From assembly GCA_027023665.1 (NCBI GenBank), contig JALVUY010000035.1, positions 1-18,505 of the forward strand: a stretch of DNA of 18,505 nt. The letters are read 5' to 3'. Positions 1-8,137 of this stretch are shown in pieces. This DNA comes from Methanocaldococcaceae archaeon (GTDB taxonomy: Archaea > AGJL01 > Methanococci > Methanococcales > Methanocaldococcaceae). Every line of letters starts with the position of its first letter. The first letter of the stretch is position 1. Made by a program: the position numbers and the translations under genes. The notes under the pieces were generated by a model that worked only from the letters and a program-made list of their open reading frames with translations, searched no databases and was not told the DNA's origin.

Positions 1-996
1 CTGATAAATATGGATTAAATCGCTTAAAATAGCTGATGCTGTCTCTATTGGCCCTGCTCCTCTTCCAACAACTACAACCTCTTTTGCCAAATCTGTTTCA
101 AACATAGCCACATTTAAAGTTCCTTTAACATTTAGTGGGCTATCAATTGGTATAAGCATTGGCTCGACAATTAAGTGCTTATCTTTAATTTGACCAATAA
201 GTTTTATTGTATATCCTCTTTTATTTGCTAAGAATATTGCCTCTGGAGTTATTCTACTAATTCCTTTAACTTTTACATCTTTTATAGTTTTATTCATTCC
301 CATAATTGAGTTTGCTAAAATAACTATCTTTGCTGCGGTATCTAAACCTTCAATGTCTTGAGTAGGATCAGTTTCAGCTATCCCCAATTCTTTAGCCTCT
401 TTTAAAATAGTTTCAAAGTCTAATCCTTCTTTTTCCATTTTTGTTAATATATAGTTTGTTGTTCCATTTAATATTCCTCTAATTGATAAAATTTTGTTTC
501 CTGCTAATGTTTCTTTGGCTAAGTTTATTATAGGCATTGCTCCTCCAACTGATGCCTCGTGTCTAAAAATAACATTGTATTTTTTTGCCACCTCAATTAA
601 CTCTTTATAAAATAAAGCTAAAGGTCCTTTATTTGCTGTCACAACATGTTTTTTATTTTTAAAACTCTCTAATATATGAGTTTTAGCTGGCTCTCCGGTT
701 TCTAAGTTTGAGGGTGTTACTTCAACAACTACATCGGCATCAACATTCCTTATAACTTCTATTGAACTCATTTCTTTACCTTTTTCTGGATAATTTATAA
801 TTTTTCCTGTCTTCTCTTTAACCTCAATTGCCTTTTTTAAATCTAAACCATTCTCGTCAATTGCCGCTCCAGAACTGTCTGTTATTGCTACAACTCTAAA
901 CTCCTCAAAGTTTTCCTTTAAATATTTCCTCTTTTCATATAAAACTTTAGCAACTCCTTTACCTATTGCTCCAAATCCAACTATGATAATGTCCAT
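1..996 (-). CDS. hom: Homoserine dehydrogenase, 3' end cut by the window
   Basis: NAD(P)-dependent reduction of aspartate semialdehyde to homoserine, the branch step towards threonine and methionine. The 332 codons read here begin [14 protein letters not shown], a Rossmann dinucleotide loop at residues 7-13. [10 protein letters not shown] follows at about 118-127, with the family's conserved lysine, and then [18 protein letters not shown] (174-184) and EGLDTAAK (216-223). All are standard family signatures. The frame is open to base 1. Since archaeal members are about 335 residues long, only a few codons and the stop should be missing. The start at 996 has GGTGAGA just upstream. It is the third gene of a minus-strand set after carS and the ACT-domain gene, 53 bases behind the latter. 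It has no C-terminal ACT domain of its own, which fits regulation by the separate ACT protein. Confidence 0.95.
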   Translation of the reverse strand, partial: MDIIIVGFGAIGKGVAKVLYEKRKYLKENFEEFRVVAITDSSGAAIDENGLDLKKAIEVKEKTGKIINYPEKGKEMSSIEVIRNVDADVVVEVTPSNLETGEPAKTHILESFKNKKHVVTANKGPLALFYKELIEVAKKYNVIFRHEASVGGAMPIINLAKETLAGNKILSIRGILNGTTNYILTKMEKEGLDFETILKEAKELGIAETDPTQDIEGLDTAAKIVILANSIMGMNKTIKDVKVKGISRITPEAIFLANKRGYTIKLIGQIKDKHLIVEPMLIPIDSPLNVKGTLNVAMFETDLAKEVVVVGRGAGPIETASAILSDLIHIYQ

Positions 997-1049
997 TGTC
1001 TCACCAAATTTTTAAAGTTAATTTTAATCAGTTTAACTTAAAATAAATT

Positions 1050-1532
1050 TTAAAGTATAGATTTTATAAAAAACAAATTTTTTTCTTTTTCTAACTTATC
1101 AAATAAATAAAATAGCTCATTTATTTTATCTTTGTCTATTATAATCCTCATAATTGCCGAAGATTCCTTATCTGGATGTGGCATAATTAAATCTAAATCC
1201 TCTACGAGTCCAATTTCATTTATTCTATCTATTGTATCTTTTATATCTGTATCTACAACGTGTCCTATAACTACGACATCTAAATAAACTTTTTTATCCT
1301 TTCCATCAATTTTTTTAATTATTGCTCCTTCACTCTCTAATTCTTCTAAAATTTTTTTTAATTTTTCAGAATCTTCAACCTCAATAACTATTCTTACTGG
1401 AACCTTTCCTCCTCTCTTATCTTCTCTTGAATGAATCACACTTATTATATTAGCTCCATACTTTGATATTGGTGTTAAAACTTTTAACAACTCTCCTGGT
1501 TTGTCTTTTAACTCAATATCTATGGTTATCAT
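1050..1532 (-). CDS. ACT-domain protein, probable allosteric regulator of homoserine dehydrogenase
   Basis: A 160-residue protein that starts directly with an ACT fold: [29 protein letters not shown] gives the usual beta strand, the D-x-P-G ligand turn (residues 10-13) and the helix. The second half, from about residue 84, is a divergent second ACT-like unit ([27 protein letters not shown]). It matches the archaeal family annotated as predicted allosteric regulators of homoserine dehydrogenase (COG2061 type). That assignment rests on recurring adjacency to hom, which is also seen here. GGTGG lies six bases before the ATG, and the stop of carS lies three bases upstream, so the two are surely cotranscribed. 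The ligand is unknown; threonine would be the natural guess. Confidence 0.85.
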   Translation of the reverse strand: MITIDIELKDKPGELLKVLTPISKYGANIISVIHSREDKRGGKVPVRIVIEVEDSEKLKKILEELESEGAIIKKIDGKDKKVYLDVVVIGHVVDTDIKDTIDRINEIGLVEDLDLIMPHPDKESSAIMRIIIDKDKINELFYLFDKLEKEKNLFFIKSIL

Positions 1533-1535
1533 ATT

Positions 1536-2069
1536 CTACCACCAAATATCTTTAACTCCCAATTTATAGGCAATTATATTTCCAAGTAAATGAACAAACA
1601 AGGTAATTAAACAAATTGTAATTATCATCTCATGAGATATTGGTGCTAAGATATAACCAAAGGCAATTGCTCCAATGACAAAATCAAGTTGGTCTAATAG
1701 AGGAGCAGGTCGTCCTCTTTCAATATTTAATCTCCTTTTTATAAAACTTCCTACAGCATCTCCAATAATTGCCCCAGTAGATAGAAAGAATGCCAATATA
1801 ACATGGTCTAAAACAGTGCCATAAAAATCTAAACTTCCAAAAATATTAAAATCTACTAAAATTCCCTGTATTAAGCCAACCAATGTTCCACAGAGAATTC
1901 CAAAAACACAACCTCTATATGTTACTCCATCTCCTATTAACCTTTTGCCATCAATAAAATTTTTTCCTAAATCTACTGGTGTACCTCCTCCAAATATACA
2001 CGCTGACGCATTAGCCACATACGCTGGAAGAATATACCACAACGATTCAAACAACAGCTTATAGAACAT
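1536..2069 (-). CDS. carS: CDP-archaeol synthase (CDP-2,3-bis-(O-geranylgeranyl)-sn-glycerol synthase)
   Basis: An integral membrane enzyme that condenses CTP with digeranylgeranylglyceryl phosphate to give CDP-archaeol, the activated precursor of archaeal polar lipids. The 177 residues show about five hydrophobic segments (roughly 8-27, 53-74, 84-105, 128-146 and 148-170). The family signatures lie in the loops: GGGTPVDLGKNFIDGKRLIGDG (about 27-48) and GDAVGSFIKRRLNIERGRPAPLLDQLDF (about 103-130), which are typical of the DUF46/CarS family. The length is normal. It is the promoter-proximal gene of the minus-strand operon with the ACT regulator and hom. The metabolic pairing with homoserine synthesis has no obvious logic. 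The purine-rich GGGGAG just before the ATG is a plausible ribosome binding site. Confidence 0.92.
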   Translation of the reverse strand: MFYKLLFESLWYILPAYVANASACIFGGGTPVDLGKNFIDGKRLIGDGVTYRGCVFGILCGTLVGLIQGILVDFNIFGSLDFYGTVLDHVILAFFLSTGAIIGDAVGSFIKRRLNIERGRPAPLLDQLDFVIGAIAFGYILAPISHEMIITICLITLFVHLLGNIIAYKLGVKDIWW

Positions 2070-2215
2070 TCGTCTCCCCTTATTTAATAATTTTTAAATT
2101 TTTAATTTAAATTTAGATATTACTTAATTTGATTATAACCAAAGTTTTTAAGTTATAAGAAAAGTATTGATTAAAGTAATTTTCATATCCCCTATAAAAT
2201 ATTATCCGTGATACT
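2070..2215. promoter_or_regulatory. Divergent promoter region between carS and the PP-loop gene
   Basis: 146 bases of nearly pure A+T separate two divergent start codons, so both promoters should lie here. The segment CCTATAAAATATT near 2190-2203 is a possible but close-set plus-strand TATA element. An alternative is the A+T-rich stretch near 2140-2160. No single box stands out enough to map precisely. Confidence 0.35.
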
Positions 2216-3046
2216 ATGGAATGCTCTATATGTGTTCATACATCAAAAACAAAAAAGATAGTTGATTATAATGGCAAAAAAATTTGTGTAGATTGTTTAA
2301 CAATGTTAAAGTATCCTCCAAATTTTGAAAAGATGAAGGAAGAAGTAGAAAGTATATTATACAATTTAAAAAAAAATAAGAAATATCACTGTGTTTTAGC
2401 ATTTTCAGGAGGAAAAGATAGTATTTTATCTCTAAAATTATTAGTTGAGAAATTTAAATTAAATCCATTGTGTGTTATGGTTGATAATAAATATATTGCC
2501 AATGAAGCAATAGAAAATGCCTTAAATGTAACCAAACATTACAATGTAGATTTGGTTATATTAAATAGAGACTTTACTGATTTGTTTGAAGATGTGATAA
2601 AAAGAGGAGAAAGCCCTTGTAGAAGATGCTCAAGATTAATATTAAGAGATGTTTGGAGAGTTGCCAAACTATTGAATATAAAATATATAGTAACTGGTCA
2701 TGAACTACCTTTTGGGCACTCGGCAATAAGAGATATGAAAGAAGGTATAAAAATGATAAGATTATTAACCCCATACAAATTTACAGAAGATGAGAAATAT
2801 AAAATGCTAAAAGATCTTCCTTGGAAAAAGCCAAATTTGGGTGGATATACTACAAACTGTTTAGTTTTGGGAGTAGCGTTAAATAGATTTTTTGAAAAAT
2901 ATGGGTTTAGTTTTGAGATTGATAGAATAGCAACACTCGTTAGGTTGGGATTACTCTCAAAAGAAAAGGCTAAAAAATTATTAGAAAAACCAGAAGTTCC
3001 AGAAGAAGTTTATGAAGAACTAAGAAAGAGAGGATTAAAGATATAA
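2216..3046 (+). CDS. PP-loop ATPase of the TtcA/TtuA type, probable RNA sulfur-transfer enzyme
   Basis: A 276-residue protein with an N-terminal CxxC pair (C3/C6 and C24/C27) that probably forms a zinc ribbon. The PP-loop SGGKDS follows at 64-69 and adenylates the substrate. Further on are a CxxC at C135/C138 and a single cysteine C215 in TTNCLVLG. In TtuA/TtcA enzymes the CxxC plus one distal Cys hold a [4Fe-4S] cluster used for tRNA thiolation, and the spacing here fits. GHELPFGHS (161-169) occupies the place of the usual GHNLDD-like segment and is divergent. The C-terminal zinc finger of classical TtuA is absent: the chain ends in a helical, charged tail. It is therefore a relative rather than certain TtuA, and the substrate is unknown. 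The ATG at 2216 is preceded by GTGAT. The CobT-like gene follows after six bases. Confidence 0.8.
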   Translation: MECSICVHTSKTKKIVDYNGKKICVDCLTMLKYPPNFEKMKEEVESILYNLKKNKKYHCVLAFSGGKDSILSLKLLVEKFKLNPLCVMVDNKYIANEAIENALNVTKHYNVDLVILNRDFTDLFEDVIKRGESPCRRCSRLILRDVWRVAKLLNIKYIVTGHELPFGHSAIRDMKEGIKMIRLLTPYKFTEDEKYKMLKDLPWKKPNLGGYTTNCLVLGVALNRFFEKYGFSFEIDRIATLVRLGLLSKEKAKKLLEKPEVPEEVYEELRKRGLKI

Positions 3047-3067
3047 AATAAAATGAGGGGCATGAGT

Positions 3068-4129
3068 ATGGATATAATAGCTATAAATGAAAATGGATTT
3101 TTAGATAAAATTAAAGGAAAAAATCCTCTATTTACTTGCGTAATTTCTTCTATTGAAACCACAACATACATTCCAATATCTGGCGTTCATAGAGATGTTA
3201 TTAAATACACTCCAGCAGCGGATGTAGAACTTGTTTTCTGTGGAAAATCTTTAAGTTTAAAAACTCCACCAATAGATGCTACAGGCTCTCCTACGCCAGC
3301 AATTATTACAAGGAGTTGTGTTGAATTAAAAAATATAAAAAACTTACACATAGATGCTGGAGCTTTTGTAAAGCCAAAGATTCCATTTATTGAAATAGAT
3401 GATAAGCCCACTGGAAAAATAGAAGAAGGTAAAGCAATGAACAACTCCAAGGGATTATTTAAAAAAGGTTATCTATTAGGAAAAAACTTAGATGCAGATA
3501 TTTTAATTGTAGGAGAATGCGTTCCTGGGGGGACAACAACTGCCTTGGGTGTTTTGTTAGGGTTAGGCTATGATGCTGAGGGAAAAGTTAGTTCTGGCTC
3601 TGTAAATAATCCACATGAGTTAAAAATAGAAGTTGTAAAAAAGGGATTAAAAAAAGCAAATATAGATAAAAATTCATCTATTTTTGATGTTTTAAATGCA
3701 GTAGGAGACAAGATGATGCCAGTCGTATCTGGGTTAGCAATAAGTTTTGCTGAAAGGGATAAGCCAGTTATATTATCTGGTGGAACTCAGATGAGTGCAG
3801 TTCTTGCAGTTATAAAAGAAATTAATAAACAAATTTTAAAAAAGAATTTAATAGCGATAGGAACTACAGAATTTGTTTTAAATGACAAAAAAGGTGACTT
3901 AAAGGGAATAGTAGAGCAAATTTGGGATGTTCCTATATTGGCATCTAAATTTTATTTCGAAAATTCGGAAATTGAAGGTTTAAGAAATTACTGTAAAGGT
4001 TCTGTAAAGGAAGGAGTAGGGGCCGGGGGAATTTCAGTATATTCTATTGTTAATGGAGTAGATCCTATAAAGTTAAGAGCGCATATTGAAAGAAAATATA
4101 TAGATCTATTTAAATTTAATATTTTATAA
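3068..4129 (+). CDS. CobT-family nicotinate-nucleotide phosphoribosyltransferase-like protein (UPF0284)
   Basis: A soluble protein of 353 residues from the chosen start. It carries the glycine-rich CobT features: FTCVISSIETTTYIPISGVHRD near the N-terminus, GECVPGGTTTALGVLLGLGYDAEG in the middle, ILSGGTQMSAVLAV, and a C-terminal KEGVGAGGISVYS. Bacterial CobT moves phosphoribose from nicotinate mononucleotide to the lower-ligand base of cobamides. The archaeal UPF0284 group is annotated as a CobT-like branch, and a role in attaching the benzimidazole base of methanogen cobamide is inferred. Three in-frame ATGs occur (3053, 3062 and 3068). GAGGGG at 3055-3060 lies seven bases before the ATG at 3068, so that start is preferred. 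It lies close behind the PP-loop gene and is probably cotranscribed with it. Confidence 0.85.
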   Translation: MDIIAINENGFLDKIKGKNPLFTCVISSIETTTYIPISGVHRDVIKYTPAADVELVFCGKSLSLKTPPIDATGSPTPAIITRSCVELKNIKNLHIDAGAFVKPKIPFIEIDDKPTGKIEEGKAMNNSKGLFKKGYLLGKNLDADILIVGECVPGGTTTALGVLLGLGYDAEGKVSSGSVNNPHELKIEVVKKGLKKANIDKNSSIFDVLNAVGDKMMPVVSGLAISFAERDKPVILSGGTQMSAVLAVIKEINKQILKKNLIAIGTTEFVLNDKKGDLKGIVEQIWDVPILASKFYFENSEIEGLRNYCKGSVKEGVGAGGISVYSIVNGVDPIKLRAHIERKYIDLFKFNIL

Positions 4130-4147
4130 TTAAGGGCTCTACTGTTT

Positions 4148-4200
4148 CCCATTTCCATAGCATATCGTAATATATATAAACCGATAACTATGGAAATGGG
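4148..4200 (+). promoter_or_regulatory. Inverted repeat with a TATA element in its loop
   Basis: The arms CCCATTTCCATAG (4148-4160) and CTATGGAAATGGG (4188-4200) are perfect 13-base complements. They are extended after a small internal bulge by TATCG (4163-4167) and CGATA (4182-4186). The apical loop is TAATATATATAAAC (4168-4181), a strong archaeal TATA box. A start of transcription about 22-25 bases downstream of its centre would fall near 4198-4203, exactly at the 5' end of the structured GC-rich segment that follows. The palindrome could be a regulator binding site bracketing the box, or the terminator of the upstream cobT-like gene. Confidence 0.5.
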
Positions 4201-4330
4201 TTGTCCTCGACCCATAGCTTCATTGAGATTACCAATCTCTCCCCTGTAGGTTCATTGGACTTTGGGCTGAACGGAGACAGCCCCAGAGGTTTTTTATCAA
4301 AGTTATGTCGACCTCGAAGGCAGAACCCAC
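4198..4330 (+). ncRNA. Candidate structured noncoding RNA
   Basis: In this AT-rich genome, GC-rich intergenic DNA is a known marker of structured RNA. This stretch is clearly richer in G+C than its surroundings, and its helices nest without conflict. The closing stems are GGGTT 4198-4202 with AACCC 4324-4328, and TCGAC 4207-4211 with GTCGA 4307-4311. Inside are the hairpin GAGATT 4225-4230/AATCTC 4234-4239, the stem ACTTT 4259-4263/AAAGT 4299-4303, and within that stem GGGCTG 4264-4269/CAGCCC 4278-4283. A TATA element sits at the right distance upstream on the plus strand. The sequence does not resemble tRNA, SRP RNA, RNase P RNA or a known riboswitch to me. The minus strand has its own possible TATA (complement of 4367-4376) but with worse spacing. 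Exact ends are estimates. Confidence 0.5.
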
Positions 4331-4384
4331 TCATCAGTTAATTAGTAATATAGTTAAATTGAGTACTTATATATTGTAGTGTGT

Positions 4385-4508
4385 TACAGAAATTAAGAAA
4401 TTGTCTCAAACTTCTAAACATCTTTATAAGTATCACAATATAATATTACTAACTATAAGTATACAATATATTACAATATGCTACAAAAACTAAGAGACTG
4501 TCCCAAAC
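4385..4508. repeat. Two diverged 27-base direct repeats, 97 bases apart
   Basis: Copies at 4385-4411 and 4482-4508 share 22 of 27 positions, and all five differences are transitions. The second copy ends in GACTGTCCCAAAC, a pattern reminiscent of terminal repeats of several insertion-sequence families. That resemblance is from memory and unverified. The flanks also look alike (TATATATTGTAGTGTG against ATATATTACAATATG). A 9-base inverted pair, TTAGTAATA (4342-4350) and TATTACTAA (4444-4452), surrounds the first copy. No transposase is present, so this may be the scar of a lost element. With the candidate RNA, it accounts for most of the 463-base gene-free stretch between the convergent cobT-like and mfnB genes. 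The rest of 4510-4592 is plain A+T. Confidence 0.45.
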
Positions 4509-4592
4509 CCTTCAAAATTTCTTAAAATCCTTATAAATTAAAAATAAAATTTTTTAGTGAGATATAAAATAACAACATTATTAATTATTACT

Positions 4593-5300
4593 TTATTTGC
4601 AAAGATCTTTTAGCTCTCTAACTAAATTTCTATCTATTCTCCCATTGTTTCTATCTCCTCCACTACATACCGCACCTCTAACTCCAACAATATCAGTTCC
4701 AATACTTTTTAAAATTGGAATGTGTTCCTTTTTTAGTGATCCTGCTAAGGCACATTTTAAACCATACTCGTGGCATTCATTAACAAACTCTTCTAATATC
4801 TCCTTGGTTTGGAAATCTAAAAGGGATTTTCCATCTTTTATTGCAGTATCTAACATCGCTACGTCACAACCAGAATCTCTCGCAATCTTTGGAATTATAA
4901 GAGGATCTACTGCCCCAACTCTATGAGCGTCAGCATAACCTGCGGCAACTACAATCTTACTATCATCAATATCTTTTACAGCCTTAACAACATTTTTCAT
5001 TAACTCAACTGCCTGATAGTAGTTTTTAACGCCATATAATCCTACTTTTATGTAATCCGCTCCACTAATTGCCGCTCCTGTTGCAGCTAATGAAATAGTC
5101 CCTGGCTTGTAAGGAACATCTCCAACTGTAGCACTAACTAATAGATCTTTTGGAGTAATTTCCCTTATTGTTTTAATCATCCAAGGGAAATTAGCCCCCA
5201 ATGAACCCTCTTTTGGATTTTTCACATCTATTATATCTGCTCCTCCTGCAATAGCTTCTTTTGCCTCTTCAACATCGATTGGACTTACTAATAGTATCAT
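4593..5300 (-). CDS. mfnB: (5-formylfuran-3-yl)methyl phosphate synthase, methanofuran biosynthesis
   Basis: Makes 4-(hydroxymethyl)-2-furancarboxaldehyde phosphate from two glyceraldehyde 3-phosphate molecules, the first dedicated step to the furan ring of methanofuran. The 235 residues form a TIM barrel of the DUF556 family. The active-site residues described for the M. jannaschii enzyme are all in place: D25 and K27 in [10 protein letters not shown]85 in YIKVGLYG, and D151 and K155 in MLDTAIKDG. The phosphate-loop region [14 protein letters not shown] is near the C-terminus. The length is that of the family. The ATG at 5300 is preceded by GGTG at a suitable distance. It stands alone on the minus strand, diverging from the glmM operon and converging on the candidate RNA region. 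A possible minus-strand TATA lies near 5370-5385. Confidence 0.95.
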   Translation of the reverse strand: MILLVSPIDVEEAKEAIAGGADIIDVKNPKEGSLGANFPWMIKTIREITPKDLLVSATVGDVPYKPGTISLAATGAAISGADYIKVGLYGVKNYYQAVELMKNVVKAVKDIDDSKIVVAAGYADAHRVGAVDPLIIPKIARDSGCDVAMLDTAIKDGKSLLDFQTKEILEEFVNECHEYGLKCALAGSLKKEHIPILKSIGTDIVGVRGAVCSGGDRNNGRIDRNLVRELKDLCK

Positions 5301-5515
5301 AACATTACACCTTTAGATATTAATGCTTTACAATTAATTAACTCATACATTTATACCTTATGTTCGCAATGTTATAATATAAAAATTTATGTTGCTTTGA
5401 TTCTATGTATTATTTAAAGTTTATTAATAGTTTTAGGATAGTATATTCCAACTATTAAAAATTTTTACCTTATAAAATCTTTAAAATAATTAAATAATCT
5501 AAAAATGGTGGTAAA
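5301..5515. promoter_or_regulatory. Divergent promoter region between mfnB and glmM
   Basis: 215 bases of A+T-rich DNA between divergent genes. For glmM, CTTATAAAATC near 5469-5479 is a plausible TATA, placing transcription a little upstream of the ATG at 5516. For mfnB, the complement of the TTATAATATAAAAATT stretch at about 5371-5386 is a plausible TATA. No operator-like palindrome was seen. Confidence 0.4.
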
Positions 5516-6862
5516 ATGGGTAAATTGTTTGGAACTTCTGGAATAAGGATGAAAAATTTATCTCCAAAAATTGCATACAAAGTGGGATTGGCAATAGCTA
5601 AGAAGTATAAAAATGTTGTAATAGGTAGAGATACACGAACTACTGGAAAGTTAATTGAAACTGCACTATCTGCTGGTGTTTTAAGAGGAGGTGGGGAGAT
5701 AACATCTATAGGAGTGGTTCCTACACCTGTATTAGGTTTTAATGCGAGAAATTATGATGTTGGAGTTATGATAACAGCCTCTCATAATCCACCAGAATAC
5801 AATGGAATAAAGCTTTTCAATAAAAATGGTTTAGCATTTAATAAAAAAGAAGAAGATGAAATTGAAGAAATTATATTCAAAAAAGATTTTAACGAGGTAA
5901 ATTGGGATGAAGTGGGAGAAATATGGAAAGATAACAGAGGTATAAAAAATTATATGGACTACATTTTAGAAAAGATTGAAGTAAATAAAAAATTTAATGT
6001 AGTTGTTGATTGTGCCAATGCTTCTGCCTGCTTAGTATCTCCTTATCTATTTACAGACATTGGTTGTCATGTAATATCAGTTAATAGCCATATGGATGGA
6101 AGATTTATTGGTAGATTACCAGAACCTAATGAAAAAAACCTTAAAAAAACTATGGATATGATTAAAGGATTAAATTCTAATGGAAATAGTTATATTGGAA
6201 TTGCACACGATGGGGATGCAGATAGAATGGTAGCAATAGACGAAAAAGGGAGATTAGCAGATTTTGATAAATTATTGGCAGCATTTTCAAGATATATAGT
6301 TGAAAAAACTGGAACTAAAACTATAGTTACTACGGTAGATGCTTCAATGGTCATTGATGAATATTTAAAAGACTTAGATGTTGAAGTAAAAAGAACTAAA
6401 GTTGGAGATGTTTATGTTGCTGAAGAAATGATTAAATCTTCATCTATCTTTGGTGGAGAACCTTCTGGCACTTGGATTCATGGTGATATTCATTTAACTC
6501 CTGATGGAATTTTAAGTGGATTGAGAGTTTTAGAGATGTTAGAATTTTACAATAAGAAATTATATGAAATTTTGGATGAAATTCCTTCATATATAAATTT
6601 GAGAGAGAAGATTCCTTGTGAAGATGAAAAAAAAGAAAAAGTAATGAATTATGTTATTGAAAATGGGGAGAGTTTATTTAAAACAATTCCTGAGACCGTT
6701 GATGGGGCAAGATTTAACTTAGAAAATGGATGGATTTTAATAAGACCTTCAGGGACTGAACCATACATAAGGGTTAGAGTTGAAGCTAAAGATAAGAATT
6801 CAGCTAAAGAATTATTGGAAAAAGGATTAAAATTAGTTAAAGACGCTTTAACCTCTTCATAA
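5516..6862 (+). CDS. glmM: Phosphoglucosamine mutase / phosphohexomutase
   Basis: Interconverts glucosamine 6-phosphate and glucosamine 1-phosphate for UDP-GlcNAc synthesis. The 448 residues show the four domains of alpha-D-phosphohexomutases. The phosphoserine loop TASHNPPEYNGIK carries catalytic S89. The metal loop is DGDADR (232-237). The sugar-binding loop is GGEPSG (313-318), and the phosphate-binding loop RPSGTEPYIRVRVE starts at R410. Many archaeal members also accept glucose or mannose phosphates, so specificity is inferred mainly from the next gene, glmU, 21 bases downstream. GGTGG lies just before the ATG. It is the first gene of a plus-strand operon with glmU and dut. Confidence 0.93.
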   Translation: MGKLFGTSGIRMKNLSPKIAYKVGLAIAKKYKNVVIGRDTRTTGKLIETALSAGVLRGGGEITSIGVVPTPVLGFNARNYDVGVMITASHNPPEYNGIKLFNKNGLAFNKKEEDEIEEIIFKKDFNEVNWDEVGEIWKDNRGIKNYMDYILEKIEVNKKFNVVVDCANASACLVSPYLFTDIGCHVISVNSHMDGRFIGRLPEPNEKNLKKTMDMIKGLNSNGNSYIGIAHDGDADRMVAIDEKGRLADFDKLLAAFSRYIVEKTGTKTIVTTVDASMVIDEYLKDLDVEVKRTKVGDVYVAEEMIKSSSIFGGEPSGTWIHGDIHLTPDGILSGLRVLEMLEFYNKKLYEILDEIPSYINLREKIPCEDEKKEKVMNYVIENGESLFKTIPETVDGARFNLENGWILIRPSGTEPYIRVRVEAKDKNSAKELLEKGLKLVKDALTSS

Positions 6863-6883
6863 AATTATTCTTTGGTGATATAA

Positions 6884-8116
6884 ATGGATGCTATAATATT
6901 ATGTGCGGGGAAAGGGGAAAGATTGAGACCATTAACTGAAAATAGGCCAAAACCTATGATTCCCATAGCTGGAAAGCCAATTTTGCAACATATTATTGAG
7001 AAAGTTGAAGATTTAGTAGATAATATTTACCTAATTGTTAAGTACAAAAAAGAAAAAATTATTGATTACTTCAAAGATTATCCAAAAGTTAAGTTCTTAG
7101 AGCAAGGAGATATAGACGGGACAGGACAGGCAGTTTTAACAGCTAAGGATTATGTAGATAACGAATTTTTAGTTATAAATGGAGATATTATCTTTGAAGA
7201 CAGCTTAGAAGAATTTTTAAAATATAAATATGCTATTGCTGTTAAAGAAGTAGAAAATCCTGAAAATTTTGGAGTTGTTGTCTTAGATAAGGAAAATAAT
7301 ATTGTTGAAATACAGGAAAAACCAAAAAATCCTAAATCAAACTTAATTAACGCTGGAATATATAAATTTGATAGAAAGATTTTTGATTTAATTGAAAAAA
7401 CAAAAATTTCTGAAAGAGGGGAGAGAGAAATTACAGATGCTATAAAACAGCTTATTAAAGAAGAAAATGTTAAAGGTATTAAGTTAAATAGATATTGGAA
7501 CGATGTTGGAAGGCCATGGGATGTTTTAGAAGCAAATAAACATCTTTTAAATAAAATAAATAGAGATATAAAAGGAAAAGTTGAAGAAAATGTAGTAATT
7601 AAAGGAAATGTTGTAATTGAAGAAAATGCTATTATAAAAGCAAATTCAGTTATTGAAGGTCCAGCAATTATTAAAAAAGGGGCTGTTGTTGGACCGTTAG
7701 CATATATAAGACCATACACAGTTTTAATGGAAAATACTTTTGTTGGAAATTCATCTGAAGTTAAGGCAAGCATAATAATGAAAAATACAAAAATTCCGCA
7801 TCTCTCTTATGTTGGAGATAGTATTATAGGGGAGAATTGCAACTTTGGATGCAATACAATCACTGCCAACTTACGATTTGATGATAAACCAGTTAAAGTA
7901 AATATAAAAGGTAAAAGGGTTGAGAGTGTAAGAAAATTGGGAGTAATAATGGGAGATAATGTTAAGACAGGAATTCTAGTCTCTTTTATGCCTGGAGTTA
8001 AAGTTGGTAGCAACTGCTGGATTGGAGCAAGTTGTTTAATTGATAGAGACATTGAGAGCAATACTTTTGTATATAAAAAGGATGAGTTAATTCTTAAAAA
8101 ATTAAAAGAAGATTAA
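6884..8116 (+). CDS. glmU: Bifunctional glucosamine-1-phosphate acetyltransferase / UDP-GlcNAc pyrophosphorylase
   Basis: Acetylates glucosamine 1-phosphate and couples it to UTP, giving UDP-GlcNAc for archaeal N-glycans. The N-terminal nucleotidyltransferase domain (about 1-225) has the loop LCAGKGERLRPLT (6-18), the RPKPMIPIAGKP segment and the metal aspartate in INGD (D101). From about 232 to 395 there are hexapeptide repeats of a left-handed beta helix (VVIKGNVVIEENAII and following). The segment KIPHLSYVGDS places H307 where bacterial GlmU has its acetyltransferase catalytic histidine, and NFGCNTITAN (320-329) matches the acetyl-CoA site. Both activities are therefore likely. It is slightly shorter than bacterial GlmU, as expected for the archaeal type, and follows glmM by 21 bases. 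Confidence 0.92.
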   Translation: MDAIILCAGKGERLRPLTENRPKPMIPIAGKPILQHIIEKVEDLVDNIYLIVKYKKEKIIDYFKDYPKVKFLEQGDIDGTGQAVLTAKDYVDNEFLVINGDIIFEDSLEEFLKYKYAIAVKEVENPENFGVVVLDKENNIVEIQEKPKNPKSNLINAGIYKFDRKIFDLIEKTKISERGEREITDAIKQLIKEENVKGIKLNRYWNDVGRPWDVLEANKHLLNKINRDIKGKVEENVVIKGNVVIEENAIIKANSVIEGPAIIKKGAVVGPLAYIRPYTVLMENTFVGNSSEVKASIIMKNTKIPHLSYVGDSIIGENCNFGCNTITANLRFDDKPVKVNIKGKRVESVRKLGVIMGDNVKTGILVSFMPGVKVGSNCWIGASCLIDRDIESNTFVYKKDELILKKLKED

Positions 8117-8137
8117 AAAATTAAATTGGTGAAATTA

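Noticed and set aside
4240..4275. GGTTCATTGG as a tRNA T-loop
   Set aside because: No acceptor, D or anticodon arm can be built around it.
4250..4336. Box C/D sRNA on the minus strand, because CTGATGA appears near 4332-4338
   Set aside because: No matching D box CTGA at the needed spacing and no second C'/D' pair.
4227..4380. Open plus-strand frame through the GC-rich segment (phrase GLWAERRQPQRFF), considered as a transposase remnant
   Set aside because: No start, no motif I can name, and the pairing pattern explains the segment better as RNA.
4597..4926. 109-codon plus-strand frame opposite mfnB
   Set aside because: It is a shadow of mfnB, whose active-site residues are all present on the other strand.
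7150..7773. 207-codon open frame opposite glmU
   Set aside because: It is antisense to a clear enzyme, has Ser/Phe/Thr-rich composition typical of shadow frames, and has no ribosome binding site.
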